64,000 bases of DNA from Gordonia bronchialis DSM 43247 (GCF_000024785.1 NC_013441.1:3782001-3846000), one strand, 5' to 3'. Positions 38,701 to 47,725 are shown, counted from the first letter of the stretch. Numbers and translations are program-made. Notes: a model not told the origin generated them from the sequence alone.

Positions 38701-39590
38701 CCAACACCACCACTCTTCGCGTCGCCGGTGCACCCATCTCCTGGGGTGTGTGCGAGGTTCCGGGCTGGGGATACCAGCTGCCACCCGAACGCGTCTTCGG
38801 CGAGATGCGCGCGCTGGGCATGACGTCCGCCGAGACCGGCCCCGAGGGCTTTCTGCCCACCGATCCTGTCGAGCTACGAGATGCGTTGGCCGCCTATGGA
38901 CTCGGATGCGTGGGCTCGTTTGTCCCGGTGGTCCTGCACGACGCCGCGACCTATCCGCTCGACTCCGTGGCACCTGCCCTGGACCGCATCGTCACCAGCG
39001 GCGGCGACGTCCTCGTGGTTGCGGCCGCAACCGGCGTCGACGGCTACGACAGCCGGCCCGAACTCACCGACGATCAGTGGAACACCCTGCTGCACAACCT
39101 CGATCGCATCGACGCGATGGCCGCCGAACGCGGCGTGGTGGCCGCACTGCACCCGCACGTCGGCACCATGGTGGAGAAACACGACGAGGTGTTCCGGGTG
39201 ATCGACGGCGCCCGGATCGGACTGTGCCTGGACACCGGGCACCTGCTCATCGGTGGTACCGATCCCCTCGAGGTCGCCCGCGCGGTGCCCGAACGGATCC
39301 GGCACGCCCACCTCAAGGACGTGCGCCTCGATCTCGCCAAGCAGGTCCAGGAGGGTGCAATCACCTACACCGAGGCGGTCGCCGGCGGGATGTACGTACC
39401 GCTCGGTGCCGGCGAGGCGCAGATCGGACAGGTCGTGGCGAGTCTCGTCGACGCCGGCTACACCGGCTGGTACGTGCTCGAGCAGGACACCATCCTCACC
39501 ACCGAGGACGACGGCGATGCCGCCGCCGGGGACGTCGCCGTCTCACTTGCGTTCCTACGCAAGGCTGCTGCCCGGCCGGTGCGGGTATGA
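38697..39590 (+). CDS. TIM-barrel isomerase/dehydratase, IolE candidate
   Basis: 297 aa, the same length as Bacillus IolE. AP-endonuclease-2-type TIM barrel opening APISWGVCEVPGWG; metal ligands probably in TSAETGPEG, HPHVGTMVEK, DTGHLLIGG and HAHLKDV. Members include 2-keto-myo-inositol dehydratase (IolE) and sugar isomerases. The main inositol operon at 47.8-55.3 kb has no iolE, which makes this the best candidate; a dedicated role in its own operon is the alternative. Confidence 0.75.
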   Translation: MTNTTTLRVAGAPISWGVCEVPGWGYQLPPERVFGEMRALGMTSAETGPEGFLPTDPVELRDALAAYGLGCVGSFVPVVLHDAATYPLDSVAPALDRIVTSGGDVLVVAAATGVDGYDSRPELTDDQWNTLLHNLDRIDAMAAERGVVAALHPHVGTMVEKHDEVFRVIDGARIGLCLDTGHLLIGGTDPLEVARAVPERIRHAHLKDVRLDLAKQVQEGAITYTEAVAGGMYVPLGAGEAQIGQVVASLVDAGYTGWYVLEQDTILTTEDDGDAAAGDVAVSLAFLRKAAARPVRV

Positions 39591-40585
39591 GCACCGCGCA
39601 GCATCCGGAGCCACTGCGCATCGGCGTCCTCGGTGCGTCGCGCATCGCCGAGTCCGCCATCGTCGGTCCGGCGAACACGCTGGGCCACCGCCTGGTCGCG
39701 GTCGCCGCCCGCGATCGCGGCCGGGCCGAGGTGTTCGCGCGCAAGTACGGTGTCGAGCGTGTCGTCGACGACTATCAGTCCCTCATCGACGACCCCGAGG
39801 TCGAGGTGATCTACAACCCGCTGGCCAACTCGCTGCACGCCCCGTGGAACCTGGCTGCGATCGCCGCGGGCAAGTCGGTACTCACCGAGAAACCGTTCGC
39901 GCGCAACGCGATCGAGGCGGCTGCCGTCCGCGATGCGGCACGTCCCGACGGACTGGTGGTGCTCGAGGCGTTCCACTATCTGTTCCATCCGATGATGAAA
40001 CGCACCTTCGAATTGCTCGATGCCGGGACCATCGGTGACATCCGGAACGTCGACATCGTCATGGGCATGCCCGAACCCGGCCCCGACGATCCGCGCTGGC
40101 GCTACGACCTCGCCGGCGGGGCCATCATGGACCTCGGCTGCTACGGGCTGCACCTGTTCCGGATGCTCGGGCGCTACTGCGGTGGCGCACCCGGCATCAC
40201 CGGCGCCCGCGCTCTGCTCCGCGACGCACAAGTCGACGAGGCGTGTTCGATCAGCGTCGAGTACCCCGGTGGCGCCTCCGGATTCAACACCAACTCGATG
40301 GTGTCCGGCGAATACGAGTTCACCTGCCACATCATCGGGTCCGACGGTGCGCTGTTCCTCCACGACTTCCTCGGCCCCAACCGCGACGACCGTCTCGCGG
40401 TGACGACCACCGAGCGCACCACCATCGAGAACATGGGTACCCGTTCGACCTACACCTATCAGTTGGAGGCCTTCGCGGCCGCCGTGCGCGACGGCACCCC
40501 GTTGCCCATCGGCATCGATGACGCCATCGAGAACATGGGCTACATCGACGCCGCCTATCGGGCCGCGGGTCTCGACCCGCGCTGA
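39587..40585 (+). CDS. Gfo/Idh/MocA-family dehydrogenase
   Basis: 332 aa, coupled by ATGA to the preceding gene and last of the operon. Rossmann start RIGVLGASRIAESAIVGPAN; VLTEKPFARN with the conserved Lys; GGAIMDLGCYGLHLFRMLG as in dimeric dihydrodiol/glucose-fructose oxidoreductase relatives, so it is a different subgroup from the IolG-like protein two genes upstream. NAD(P)-dependent sugar or cyclitol oxidation. Followed by tandem repeats. Confidence 0.85.
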   Translation: MSTAQHPEPLRIGVLGASRIAESAIVGPANTLGHRLVAVAARDRGRAEVFARKYGVERVVDDYQSLIDDPEVEVIYNPLANSLHAPWNLAAIAAGKSVLTEKPFARNAIEAAAVRDAARPDGLVVLEAFHYLFHPMMKRTFELLDAGTIGDIRNVDIVMGMPEPGPDDPRWRYDLAGGAIMDLGCYGLHLFRMLGRYCGGAPGITGARALLRDAQVDEACSISVEYPGGASGFNTNSMVSGEYEFTCHIIGSDGALFLHDFLGPNRDDRLAVTTTERTTIENMGTRSTYTYQLEAFAAAVRDGTPLPIGIDDAIENMGYIDAAYRAAGLDPR

Positions 40586-40610
40586 CCCACCCTGCCCGCC
40601 GCACCGGCAG

Positions 40611-40736
40611 CACCGCGTTTCACGCCGACAGCACCGCGATTCTCGCCGACAGCACCGCGATTCTCGCCGACAGCACCGCGATTTTCGCCGACGGCACCGC
40701 AATCCACGCCCACAGCACCAGGACTTTCGACGAGCG
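40611..40736. repeat. 21-bp tandem array 1
   Basis: Unit CACCGCGATTCTCGCCGACAG begins at 40611, 40632, 40653, 40674, 40695 and, degenerate, 40716, at exact 21-bp steps. It lies between convergent genes and is the reverse complement (with variation) of array 2. 40737-40864 between the arrays shows no gene. Confidence 0.85.
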
Positions 40737-40864
40737 CAACGCAACCCCGCCATGGATGCCGCTGCACCCAGATCGTTTGTGATTGTGGAGTTCGTCCACT
40801 GGTATTGGCATGCGCTCCACGACCTGAAATCCAAGCACCCGTTACCTCTGACCGCCGCAGTAAC

Positions 40865-41053
40865 GGTGCCGCTGCGGAGGAGCGTGGTGCCGTCGGCGTG
40901 GATTACGGTGCTGTCGCCGGAAAACGCGGTGCTGTCGGCGCGAAACGCGGTGCTGTCGGCGCGAAACGCGGTGCTGTCGGCGCGAAACGCGGTGCTGTGG
41001 GCGCGGGTTACGGTGCTGTGGGCGCGAAACGCGGTGCGGTGGGCGCCGTGCGG
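40865..41053. repeat. 21-bp tandem array 2 (inverted relative to array 1)
   Basis: GGTGCTGTCGGCGCGAAACGC-type units start at 40865, 40886, 40907, 40928, 40949, 40970, 40991, 41012 and 41033, exactly 21 bp apart; the central copies are identical. The array runs into the 3' end of the LacI-like gene, encoding its Pro/Ala-rich tail. With array 1 the transcript could form a long imperfect stem. Confidence 0.85.
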
Positions 41054-41877
41054 GGCGGGGCTGTCGACTCCCGGACGGTGAGAGCGGGGTCGAGGGCGAC
41101 CGAACCGTAGTAGCCGAACCCGCCGGTGTCCGCACTCTCCTCGCTGTCCCCGAGCAGCGCCGCTACGGCCGCAACGCCTGATTCGGCCAGCTGCGCGGTG
41201 TCCTGGCGCACCGAGGTCAGCGCGATGTGGGCCAGCGCGGCGTGCTCGGTGTCGTCGTAACCGACGACCGAGATGTCCTCGGGGACACGCACTCCTCGGC
41301 GTCGAAGTTCCGCGATGAAGCCGACGGCGATGCGATCGTTGGCCGCGAATACCGCGGTCGGCGGGGTACCGCCGTCGAGGATCTCGTCGGCCACCCGGGC
41401 GCCCGATTGTTCGGTGTAGTCACCGTCGAAGACGCGGACCTGCTCACGCAGGCCGGCGGCGGCCATGGCATCGAGGTAGCCCCGAAGGCGTTCCGCCGCA
41501 CCGGAATTCTCTCCCCCGCCGATGTGGGCGATCGCGGTGTGCCCGAGGTCGATGAGATGCTGGGTCGCGATCTCGCCGCCGAGCCATTCGTCGGTGCCGA
41601 TGGTCACCGCGTCCAGATCGGGAATGCGTTCGCCGATCACGACCAGCGGGCTGGTCAGGCGGTCGAGACGGTCGGCACGGTCGGGTCCGACGACGATGAC
41701 CGCCGCACATCGCTCGGCGAGTTCGGCGGCCACCCGGAAGCGGCTGCGCCGCGGACTGTAGAGCCCCATGTCGAGGCGATAGCCTGCGGCATCGGCCGCG
41801 TCGTACAGATCGTCGACGAGGTCCCACTCGAATGGACTGCGCGCGCTGAGAACAACCCCGATTCGCTTGCGATCCAT
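41008..41877 (-). CDS. LacI-type ligand-binding protein without HTH
   Basis: 289 aa from ATG 41877, preceded by AAAGGA. It begins directly with the LacI core domain (RKRIGVVLSARSPFEWDL) and shows the usual VFAANDRIAVGF and ISVVGYDD motifs, but the ~60-residue helix-turn-helix and hinge of LacI regulators are absent; the ABC ATPase stop is only 21 bp upstream. No signal peptide, so a cytoplasmic sugar-binding protein. The last ~14 residues (RTAPTAPRFAPTAP) derive from the 21-bp array. Last gene of the ABC operon; possibly a sensor partner for another regulator. Confidence 0.8.
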   Translation of the reverse strand: MDRKRIGVVLSARSPFEWDLVDDLYDAADAAGYRLDMGLYSPRRSRFRVAAELAERCAAVIVVGPDRADRLDRLTSPLVVIGERIPDLDAVTIGTDEWLGGEIATQHLIDLGHTAIAHIGGGENSGAAERLRGYLDAMAAAGLREQVRVFDGDYTEQSGARVADEILDGGTPPTAVFAANDRIAVGFIAELRRRGVRVPEDISVVGYDDTEHAALAHIALTSVRQDTAQLAESGVAAVAALLGDSEESADTGGFGYYGSVALDPALTVRESTAPPRTAPTAPRFAPTAP

Positions 41878-41898
41878 TGTTCCGCAGGTCCTTTCACA

Positions 41899-42768
41899 TC
41901 AGAGTGGAAGACCCGCCCGCCCCGGTCCGGGGCGGGCGGGCCGCTCGGGTTCTCGGCGACGCAGTTCGTGGCTGAGGGTGTCGAGTTCGTCTCCGCCGGC
42001 CATCTGCTGGGTGAGCTCCTCGAGAGTGATCTCGTCGTAGGCGCAATCCAGCTTCTGCCGACCGCGGTTCAGGAGCACGAAGTGATCGCCGACCATGTGG
42101 GCGTGATGCGGGTTGTGCGTGATGAACACGACGCCGAACCCCTGGTCGCGCGCGGCGGAGATGTACCGCAGCACCGTTCCGGACTGTTTGACGCCGAGCG
42201 CGGCCGTCGGCTCGTCGAGGATGAGCACCCGGGCACCGAAGTAGATCGCCCGCGAGATGGCGACGCACTGACGCTGACCGCCGGACAGCGAGCCGATCGG
42301 GGCGTCCACGTCGGGCAGATCGATGCCCATCTTGAACAGCTCTTCTTTGGTGGTCGCCCGCATGGCCTGGATGTCGAGCATCCGGAACGGGCCCTTGCGG
42401 ATCTCCTGACCGAGAAAGAAGTTGCGCCACACCGGCATCAGGCCGACGACGGCCAGATCCTGGTAGACGGTCGCGATGCCACTTTTCAGCGCGTGTTTGG
42501 GCGACTCGAAGCGGGTCTCCTCGCCGTCGACGAGCAGTTGTCCCTCGGTCTGCTGGTGCAGGCCCGCCATGATCTTGATCAGGGTCGACTTGCCGGCACC
42601 GTTGTCGCCGAGGACACAGGTGACCTCCCCGGAGCGGACCCGCAGGCTGATGTCGGAGAGCGCGATGATGGCGCCGTAGGACTTGCCGACGTTGCGGAGT
42701 TCGATCAGCGGCACCTTGCCGCCGTCACTGGATTCGGATTCGGGTCGGGTTTCGATCACGGAACTCAT
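41899..42768 (-). CDS. sugar ABC transporter ATPase (FrcA-like)
   Basis: 289 aa from ATG 42768 (GTG 42774 possible; AAGAGGTG ribosome site upstream). A single ABC domain: GDNGAGKST (Walker A), SLSGGQRQCVAISRA (signature), VLILDEPTAAL (Walker B) and FITHN. Only one ABC domain, as in the fructose FrcA type, whereas inositol IatA and ribose RbsA have two. Energises uptake through the permease encoded immediately upstream (7 bp gap). Confidence 0.9.
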   Translation of the reverse strand: MSSVIETRPESESSDGGKVPLIELRNVGKSYGAIIALSDISLRVRSGEVTCVLGDNGAGKSTLIKIMAGLHQQTEGQLLVDGEETRFESPKHALKSGIATVYQDLAVVGLMPVWRNFFLGQEIRKGPFRMLDIQAMRATTKEELFKMGIDLPDVDAPIGSLSGGQRQCVAISRAIYFGARVLILDEPTAALGVKQSGTVLRYISAARDQGFGVVFITHNPHHAHMVGDHFVLLNRGRQKLDCAYDEITLEELTQQMAGGDELDTLSHELRRREPERPARPGPGRAGLPL

Positions 42769-42775
42769 TGTCACA

Positions 42776-43834
42776 TCACCTCTTGGCCGCGTAGTTGCGG
42801 AAACTGTTGTTGGCGATCACCGCGAACAGCAGCATCACGCCCATGAAGAACTTGAACCAGTCGGGATTCCAGCCGGCGTAGACGATGCCCTGATTGACCA
42901 TGCCGTAGATGAACGCACCGATCGCCGCGCCGACGGCGGTACCGAAGCCACCGGTGAGCAGACACCCGCCGACGACCGCGGCGATGATGTAGAAGAACTC
43001 GTTGCCCACGCCCTGACCGGACTGCACGGTGTCGAAGGCGAACAGCAGGTGCATGCCGACGAACCACGCGCAGAACCCGACGAACATGAACATACCGATC
43101 TTGACGGCGGTTACCGGCACACCGACGGCGCGGGCCGAATCCTGGTTGCCACCGACCGCGAAGATCCAGTTGCCCACGCGGGTGCGCATCAGCACCCAGG
43201 TGGCCACCAGCGTGAACACGATCCACCACACCACCGTGATTCGAACCGACACACCGAAGAGGTCGAACGATGACGCGAACACCTTCTGAGCCGAGGCGAA
43301 TCCCTGCATGTCGGAGATCGACGGGGTGGCGACCTGGCCGGTGACCATCTTCGTGACCGCCAGGTTCACGCCGGTGAGCATCAGGAACGTCGACAACGTG
43401 ATCAGGAACGATGGGATCTTGGTCTTCATCACCAGGTAGCCGTTGAAGAAGCCCACCACCAGGGCCAGGCAGAGTGCGAGCGCCGCGCCCAGCCACACGT
43501 TCAGATGCAGGTTGTAGGCGAGCATCGACGCTGCCAGCGACGAAAAGGTCACGGCCACACCGGTCGACAGGTCGAACTCACCGCCGATCATCAACACCGC
43601 GACGCCGCAGGCCATGATGCCGATCGTCGAGCTCGCGTAGAGGATGGTGGCCAGCGCCTCGGGCGTCCGGAAGGTCGGGGCCACGATGCAGAAGAAGACG
43701 AAGATGGCGATCGCGCCGACCAGCGCGCCGACCTCGGGCCGGACCAGCAGACGCTGAATCGGCTTCTGCCGCTTCACACGCTCGTCGGTGACCGGTTTGT
43801 GGGTGCTCAGATCGAGATCTGCTTGCGTACTCAT
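42776..43834 (-). CDS. sugar ABC transporter permease (RbsC/FrcC-like)
   Basis: 352 aa from ATG 43834. About nine to ten hydrophobic helices of the BPD_transp_2 family; the IGGEFDLSTG motif (GGxDLS type) is typical of ribose/inositol/fructose permeases. Forms the membrane channel of the importer. Lies between the binding-protein and ATPase genes. Confidence 0.9.
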   Translation of the reverse strand: MSTQADLDLSTHKPVTDERVKRQKPIQRLLVRPEVGALVGAIAIFVFFCIVAPTFRTPEALATILYASSTIGIMACGVAVLMIGGEFDLSTGVAVTFSSLAASMLAYNLHLNVWLGAALALCLALVVGFFNGYLVMKTKIPSFLITLSTFLMLTGVNLAVTKMVTGQVATPSISDMQGFASAQKVFASSFDLFGVSVRITVVWWIVFTLVATWVLMRTRVGNWIFAVGGNQDSARAVGVPVTAVKIGMFMFVGFCAWFVGMHLLFAFDTVQSGQGVGNEFFYIIAAVVGGCLLTGGFGTAVGAAIGAFIYGMVNQGIVYAGWNPDWFKFFMGVMLLFAVIANNSFRNYAAKR

Positions 43835-43862
43835 CGAATGTCCTTTGTCTCCGGCGCCCGCC

Positions 43863-44900
43863 TCAGCGGGTGCCCGCCTTCGCGTAGGCTGCGACCTTGC
43901 TGATGTTGCTCGAGTCGATGAAAGCCGGTCCGGTGAGCACGGCGTTTCCGCCACCGATGGTGTTGCCGTTGGTCAGGTAGAGCCACAGTGAGTCGACGGC
44001 CAGGTAGCCCTGCAGGTACGGCTGCTGGTCGACGGCCCACTTGACCTGTCCGCCTTCGATCAGCGGCACCAGTGCTGCGTTGGTGTCGAAGGTGACGATC
44101 TCGGTGTTGGAACCGGCGTTGCCCTTGGACTGCACGGCGGTCTGGGCGATCGGGGCGCCGAGGGTGACAACCGTGTCGATCGACGGGTCCTGCTGCAGCT
44201 TCGCCGTCATCGTCGCCTCCACGGACGGCATATCCTTGCTGTTGACGTAGAGGACCTGATACGTCCCGCCGGTGAAGCCCTGTTTGACTCCGGCACAACG
44301 TGATTCGAGCGCGACCTGGCCCTGCTCCTGAATCACGCAGAGCACGTTCTTGCGCCCTTCGCGGGTGAGGCGTTCACCAACGGCCCGACCGGCGATGGTC
44401 TCGTCCTGCCCGAAGTACTGCTGCACGCCCATCTGCTTCCAGTTGTCGAAACCGGAGTTGAAGGCGACCACCGGGATGCCGGCGTCGAGCGCCTTGCGCA
44501 CGGCGGGAGCCATCGCGTCGGGCTTGGCCAGCGTCACGGCGATGCCGTCGACCTTGCTGTCGATGGCCGACTGGACCAGGTTGGCCTGGTTGGGCGCCTC
44601 GGGGTCCGACGAGTAGACGAGCTTCACGTTGTCTTTCTTGGCGGCCATCTCGGCGCCCTTGCGGACCAGATCCCAGAACGAGTCGCCGGGCACCTCGTGG
44701 GTGATCATCGCGATGGTGAGCTCACCGGTGCCGGCGTTGCCGACGTTGCCGCCCCCGGCGGAGTCGTCGGGCTTCCCCCCGCTGGACGAGCAGGCGGTCG
44801 CGACAACAGCGGCCGAGGCGACGATCGCGACCAGTCCTGCCAGTCGTCGCGCGCGAGGTCCGCGTCCGCGCCGTGTGGAGAACCCCTGTGTGGAGAACAT
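43863..44900 (-). CDS. sugar ABC transporter substrate-binding lipoprotein
   Basis: 345 aa from ATG 44900. Signal peptide with basic start, hydrophobic core and lipobox VVATACSSS, so lipid-anchored outside the membrane. RbsB/IbpA-like periplasmic-binding fold (LTIAMITHEVPGDSFWDLVR and VDGIAVTLAKPDAM). Captures a sugar or cyclitol; context suggests an inositol or a pathway relative. Promoter with TTGACA and TATTAC upstream. Confidence 0.9.
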   Translation of the reverse strand: MFSTQGFSTRRGRGPRARRLAGLVAIVASAAVVATACSSSGGKPDDSAGGGNVGNAGTGELTIAMITHEVPGDSFWDLVRKGAEMAAKKDNVKLVYSSDPEAPNQANLVQSAIDSKVDGIAVTLAKPDAMAPAVRKALDAGIPVVAFNSGFDNWKQMGVQQYFGQDETIAGRAVGERLTREGRKNVLCVIQEQGQVALESRCAGVKQGFTGGTYQVLYVNSKDMPSVEATMTAKLQQDPSIDTVVTLGAPIAQTAVQSKGNAGSNTEIVTFDTNAALVPLIEGGQVKWAVDQQPYLQGYLAVDSLWLYLTNGNTIGGGNAVLTGPAFIDSSNISKVAAYAKAGTR

Positions 44901-44963
44901 CGTGTGTCGATCCCTTCGATCAGATTGTGGGAGTGTCGAAGGTGTCACTCCCATGAAAGAGAT

Positions 44964-45006
44964 GTAATACCCGTCACACTCGTTCTGTCAAGACTTTGTC
45001 AAGACA
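44964..45006 (-). promoter_or_regulatory. ABC operon promoter with repeated TGTCAAGAC
   Basis: On the minus strand TTGACA (44986-44991) is followed by a 16-bp spacer and TATTAC (44964-44969), a good -35/-10 pair. TGTCAAGAC occurs twice 11 bp apart (44986-44994 and 44997-45005); the second copy is the palindrome TGTCAAGACA, related to TGTCCAGACA at 35615. A repressor here would cover the -35 region. Confidence 0.55.
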
Positions 45007-45021
45007 TTCGGATGAAACGAG

Positions 45022-46416
45022 TCATTGGTCCCGGCCGACGGCCGGGTCACCGGCCGTTGCCGCCAGCCGGAGAGCGCCGACGAGCAGAAGCAGGGTGACC
45101 ACCGCGAGCACGACGAACGCGAGGCCGTAGGGGCCGGCAGGCAACACATCGGCGCCGTATCGCATACCGAGCGTCACCGCCACCGCCGCCCCGGCGATCC
45201 CGACCGCGGCGGCAAGTTCCTGGGCCGCCGCGTGCAGTGCGTTGGCATGCGGGAGTTCGGGACCGGTCACGTCGGCGAAGGCGAGGGTGTTGTAGGCGGT
45301 GAAGCCGATGGATCGCAACGCACCGGAGACGACGAGTAACCCGGCGATGATCCAGCTCGCGGTACTCGCTCCGAGACACGCGAGCGCGCCGAACGCGAGA
45401 ACCGACAATGCGGTGTCGCACACCAGGACCCGGCGGATGCCGAGGCGCCGCATCAGTCCGGTGGTGAACGGTTTGATCATCAGGTTGCCGACGAACAATG
45501 CCGCCACCATCGCGCCGGCCGCCGTCGGCGACCACCCGAACCGCACCTGGAACATGATGGGCAGCAGAAAGGGCACGGCACTGATCACGGCACGGTAGAC
45601 CGATCCGTTGGACAGTACCGAGGCGAATGAATGATGCCGCAGCGCTGACAGATCGAGCAGCGGATCGTCGACACGACGCAGATGGCGGACCGTCCAGGCA
45701 CCCGCGAGGACGGCGGCCACGGCGGTGCCCGCCAGCACCGTCGGTCGTGGCGCCGTCGAGGTGAGTTCGTGGGTGCCCACCATGATCGCGGTGACCGCCA
45801 GCGAGGTACCGATCAATCCCGACAGATCGAGTCGGCGCGGCAACGCGGGTCGCGGTTCCGGACGGCAGATGACGCTCGCCGCCACCAGCCCGACGACGCC
45901 GATCGGGATGTTGATCAGGAAGATGGTGCGCCAGCCCGCATGGGTGACGATGAGACCACCGACGACCGGCGCGAGGACCGGTGCCACGAGTGCGGGCCAG
46001 GTCAGATAGGCGATGGCCCGGACGATCTCGGATCGGTCGACGGCACGCAGCACCGCGAGCCGGCCGACCGGGACCATCATCGCCCCGCCGGCAGCCTGTA
46101 CGACGCGCATCGCGATGAGCCAGCCCAGACCGCCGGAAAGTGCGCAGCCCAGCGAACCGAGTGTGAACACCGCCATCGCGCCGAGGAACACCGGCCGCAC
46201 GCCCCAGCGCTGCGCCGCCCAGCCACTCACCGGGATGACCACGGCGAGCGTCATCAGGTAGGCGGTCACCACACCGGTCGCGTCGAAGGTCGACACGCCG
46301 AGGTCGTCGGCGATGGCCGGCAGAGCCGTGATGACGATGGTCGCGTCCAGGATCTCCATGAACATCGCCGACGCCCCGAGTATGGCGAGCGCACGGGGAA
46401 AACTGCTGCGCGCCAT
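45022..46416 (-). CDS. MFS drug/proton antiporter-like transporter
   Basis: 464 aa from ATG 46416. Multi-helix major facilitator with MEILDATIVITALPAIADD near the start, as in the EmrB/QacA group, and the motif-A-like loop WAAQRWGVRP. Probably exports a compound by proton exchange. Its position between the inositol ABC operon and a Gfo/Idh gene does not define a substrate. Overlapped upstream only if GTG 46461 were used. Confidence 0.82.
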   Translation of the reverse strand: MARSSFPRALAILGASAMFMEILDATIVITALPAIADDLGVSTFDATGVVTAYLMTLAVVIPVSGWAAQRWGVRPVFLGAMAVFTLGSLGCALSGGLGWLIAMRVVQAAGGAMMVPVGRLAVLRAVDRSEIVRAIAYLTWPALVAPVLAPVVGGLIVTHAGWRTIFLINIPIGVVGLVAASVICRPEPRPALPRRLDLSGLIGTSLAVTAIMVGTHELTSTAPRPTVLAGTAVAAVLAGAWTVRHLRRVDDPLLDLSALRHHSFASVLSNGSVYRAVISAVPFLLPIMFQVRFGWSPTAAGAMVAALFVGNLMIKPFTTGLMRRLGIRRVLVCDTALSVLAFGALACLGASTASWIIAGLLVVSGALRSIGFTAYNTLAFADVTGPELPHANALHAAAQELAAAVGIAGAAVAVTLGMRYGADVLPAGPYGLAFVVLAVVTLLLLVGALRLAATAGDPAVGRDQ

Positions 46417-46430
46417 CGTTTCCGACGATC

Positions 46431-47660
46431 TCACGGGTTGACGCGAACCGGCTCCACCCACCTGCCCGCCCGCACCGACTCGCCCATCGCGTCGAGGACC
46501 TCGGCGCTGCGCACCGCGTCGGTGACGGTCGCGCCGGTGGCCCGCTCGGGTCCGTTGGCGATGGCCTCGCAGAACCGGGCGGCCTCGATGACCTTGAGGT
46601 CGTCGTAGCTCATCGGGTTCGCCGATCCCGGCTGGAAGGCGGCGTAGTCGCCGGCGCCCGGGCCCACGTAGCGAGTGGCCACGGATTGATCCTGATAGGC
46701 ACCACCGGTGCCGACCTCGAGTTCACCCATCCGGCGGTAGTCCCAGCGCACGACGCCCGCGGTGCCGTGGACCTCGAAGCCGTAGGAGTTCTGCTCCCCC
46801 ACCGACACCCGGCTGGCCTCCAGCACGCAGCGCGCACCGGATTCCATGCGCAGCTGAGCGCTGACGTAGTCCTCGTTCTCCACCGGGCCGCGCTCGCCGC
46901 CGACCGCGAGCTGGTGACCCGCCGTCGCACCGGTCGGCTTGGACCGTTCGTCGATGAAGGTGGCGGTGTCGGCGACCAGCGACTCGATGTTCCCGAGCAG
47001 GTACCAGACCAGATCCGCACCATGCGACGCCAGATCGCCGAGGACGCCGTTGCCGCCGCGGTCGCGCTGGTAGCGCCATGTCAGGGCGCCATCCGGGTGG
47101 GCGGCGTAGTCACTGAGGAGGCGGAATCGGGCGTGGGTGATCTCGCCCAGCTCGCCGGCCGCGATCATCTCGCGCGCCGCCGCGACCGCGGGCACGTTGC
47201 GGTAGTTGAATCCCACCGCCGTGGCCACCCCGGCGGCTGCCGCGGCGTCGGCCACGGCGCGGGCGTCGGCGGCGGTGAGTCCCACCGGTTTCTCGATCCA
47301 CAGGTGCTTGCCCGCCGATGCGACGGCGACGCCGATCTCGCGGTGGAGGAAGTTCGGGGCGGTGACGCTGACCGCGGCGATGCTGTTGTCCGACACCACA
47401 TCACGCCAGTCGGTGACCACCGCGTCCACGCCGAACTGACGAGCGGCCTCACCTGCGCGATCGGCGAGTTCGTCGGCGATCACGGTGAGTTGGGGCACGG
47501 GACGAAGCGTCGGGAAGTGATGCCGGATACGGGCATACGCCTGCGCGTGTACGCGGCCCATCCATCCGAAGCCGACGATGGCGACCGGGATGGTGAGGGG
47601 GGTCTCGGACGCGGAAGTGGCGGTGGTGGCGGCAGTCTGGGCGGCGAGGTCGGTGGACAT
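46431..47660 (-). CDS. Gfo/Idh/MocA-family dehydrogenase
   Basis: 409 aa from ATG 47660 with GAGAGGA. Rossmann start VAIVGFGWMGRVHAQAYA, LWIEKPVGLT with the conserved Lys, LGDLASHGADLVWYL with Asp/His of the active site. NAD-dependent sugar or inositol oxidoreductase, long form. Divergent from iolC and shares the candidate IolR site, so probably part of the inositol regulon. Confidence 0.85.
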   Translation of the reverse strand: MSTDLAAQTAATTATSASETPLTIPVAIVGFGWMGRVHAQAYARIRHHFPTLRPVPQLTVIADELADRAGEAARQFGVDAVVTDWRDVVSDNSIAAVSVTAPNFLHREIGVAVASAGKHLWIEKPVGLTAADARAVADAAAAAGVATAVGFNYRNVPAVAAAREMIAAGELGEITHARFRLLSDYAAHPDGALTWRYQRDRGGNGVLGDLASHGADLVWYLLGNIESLVADTATFIDERSKPTGATAGHQLAVGGERGPVENEDYVSAQLRMESGARCVLEASRVSVGEQNSYGFEVHGTAGVVRWDYRRMGELEVGTGGAYQDQSVATRYVGPGAGDYAAFQPGSANPMSYDDLKVIEAARFCEAIANGPERATGATVTDAVRSAEVLDAMGESVRAGRWVEPVRVNP

Positions 47661-47725
47661 ACTCGTCAGTCCTCTCGGGTGGGATCGTGGTCGTGTGACC
47701 GCGGACACTCACATCATGCCAGGTA

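Noticed and set aside
40611..41053. CRISPR array
   Set aside because: Units are contiguous 21-bp repeats with no unique spacers, and no cas gene is in the window.
40805..41110. Repeat-rich plus-strand protein of Gly/Ala/Arg heptads
   Set aside because: It arises because a 21-bp repeat keeps every frame open; no ribosome site, and it overlaps a real gene end on the other strand.
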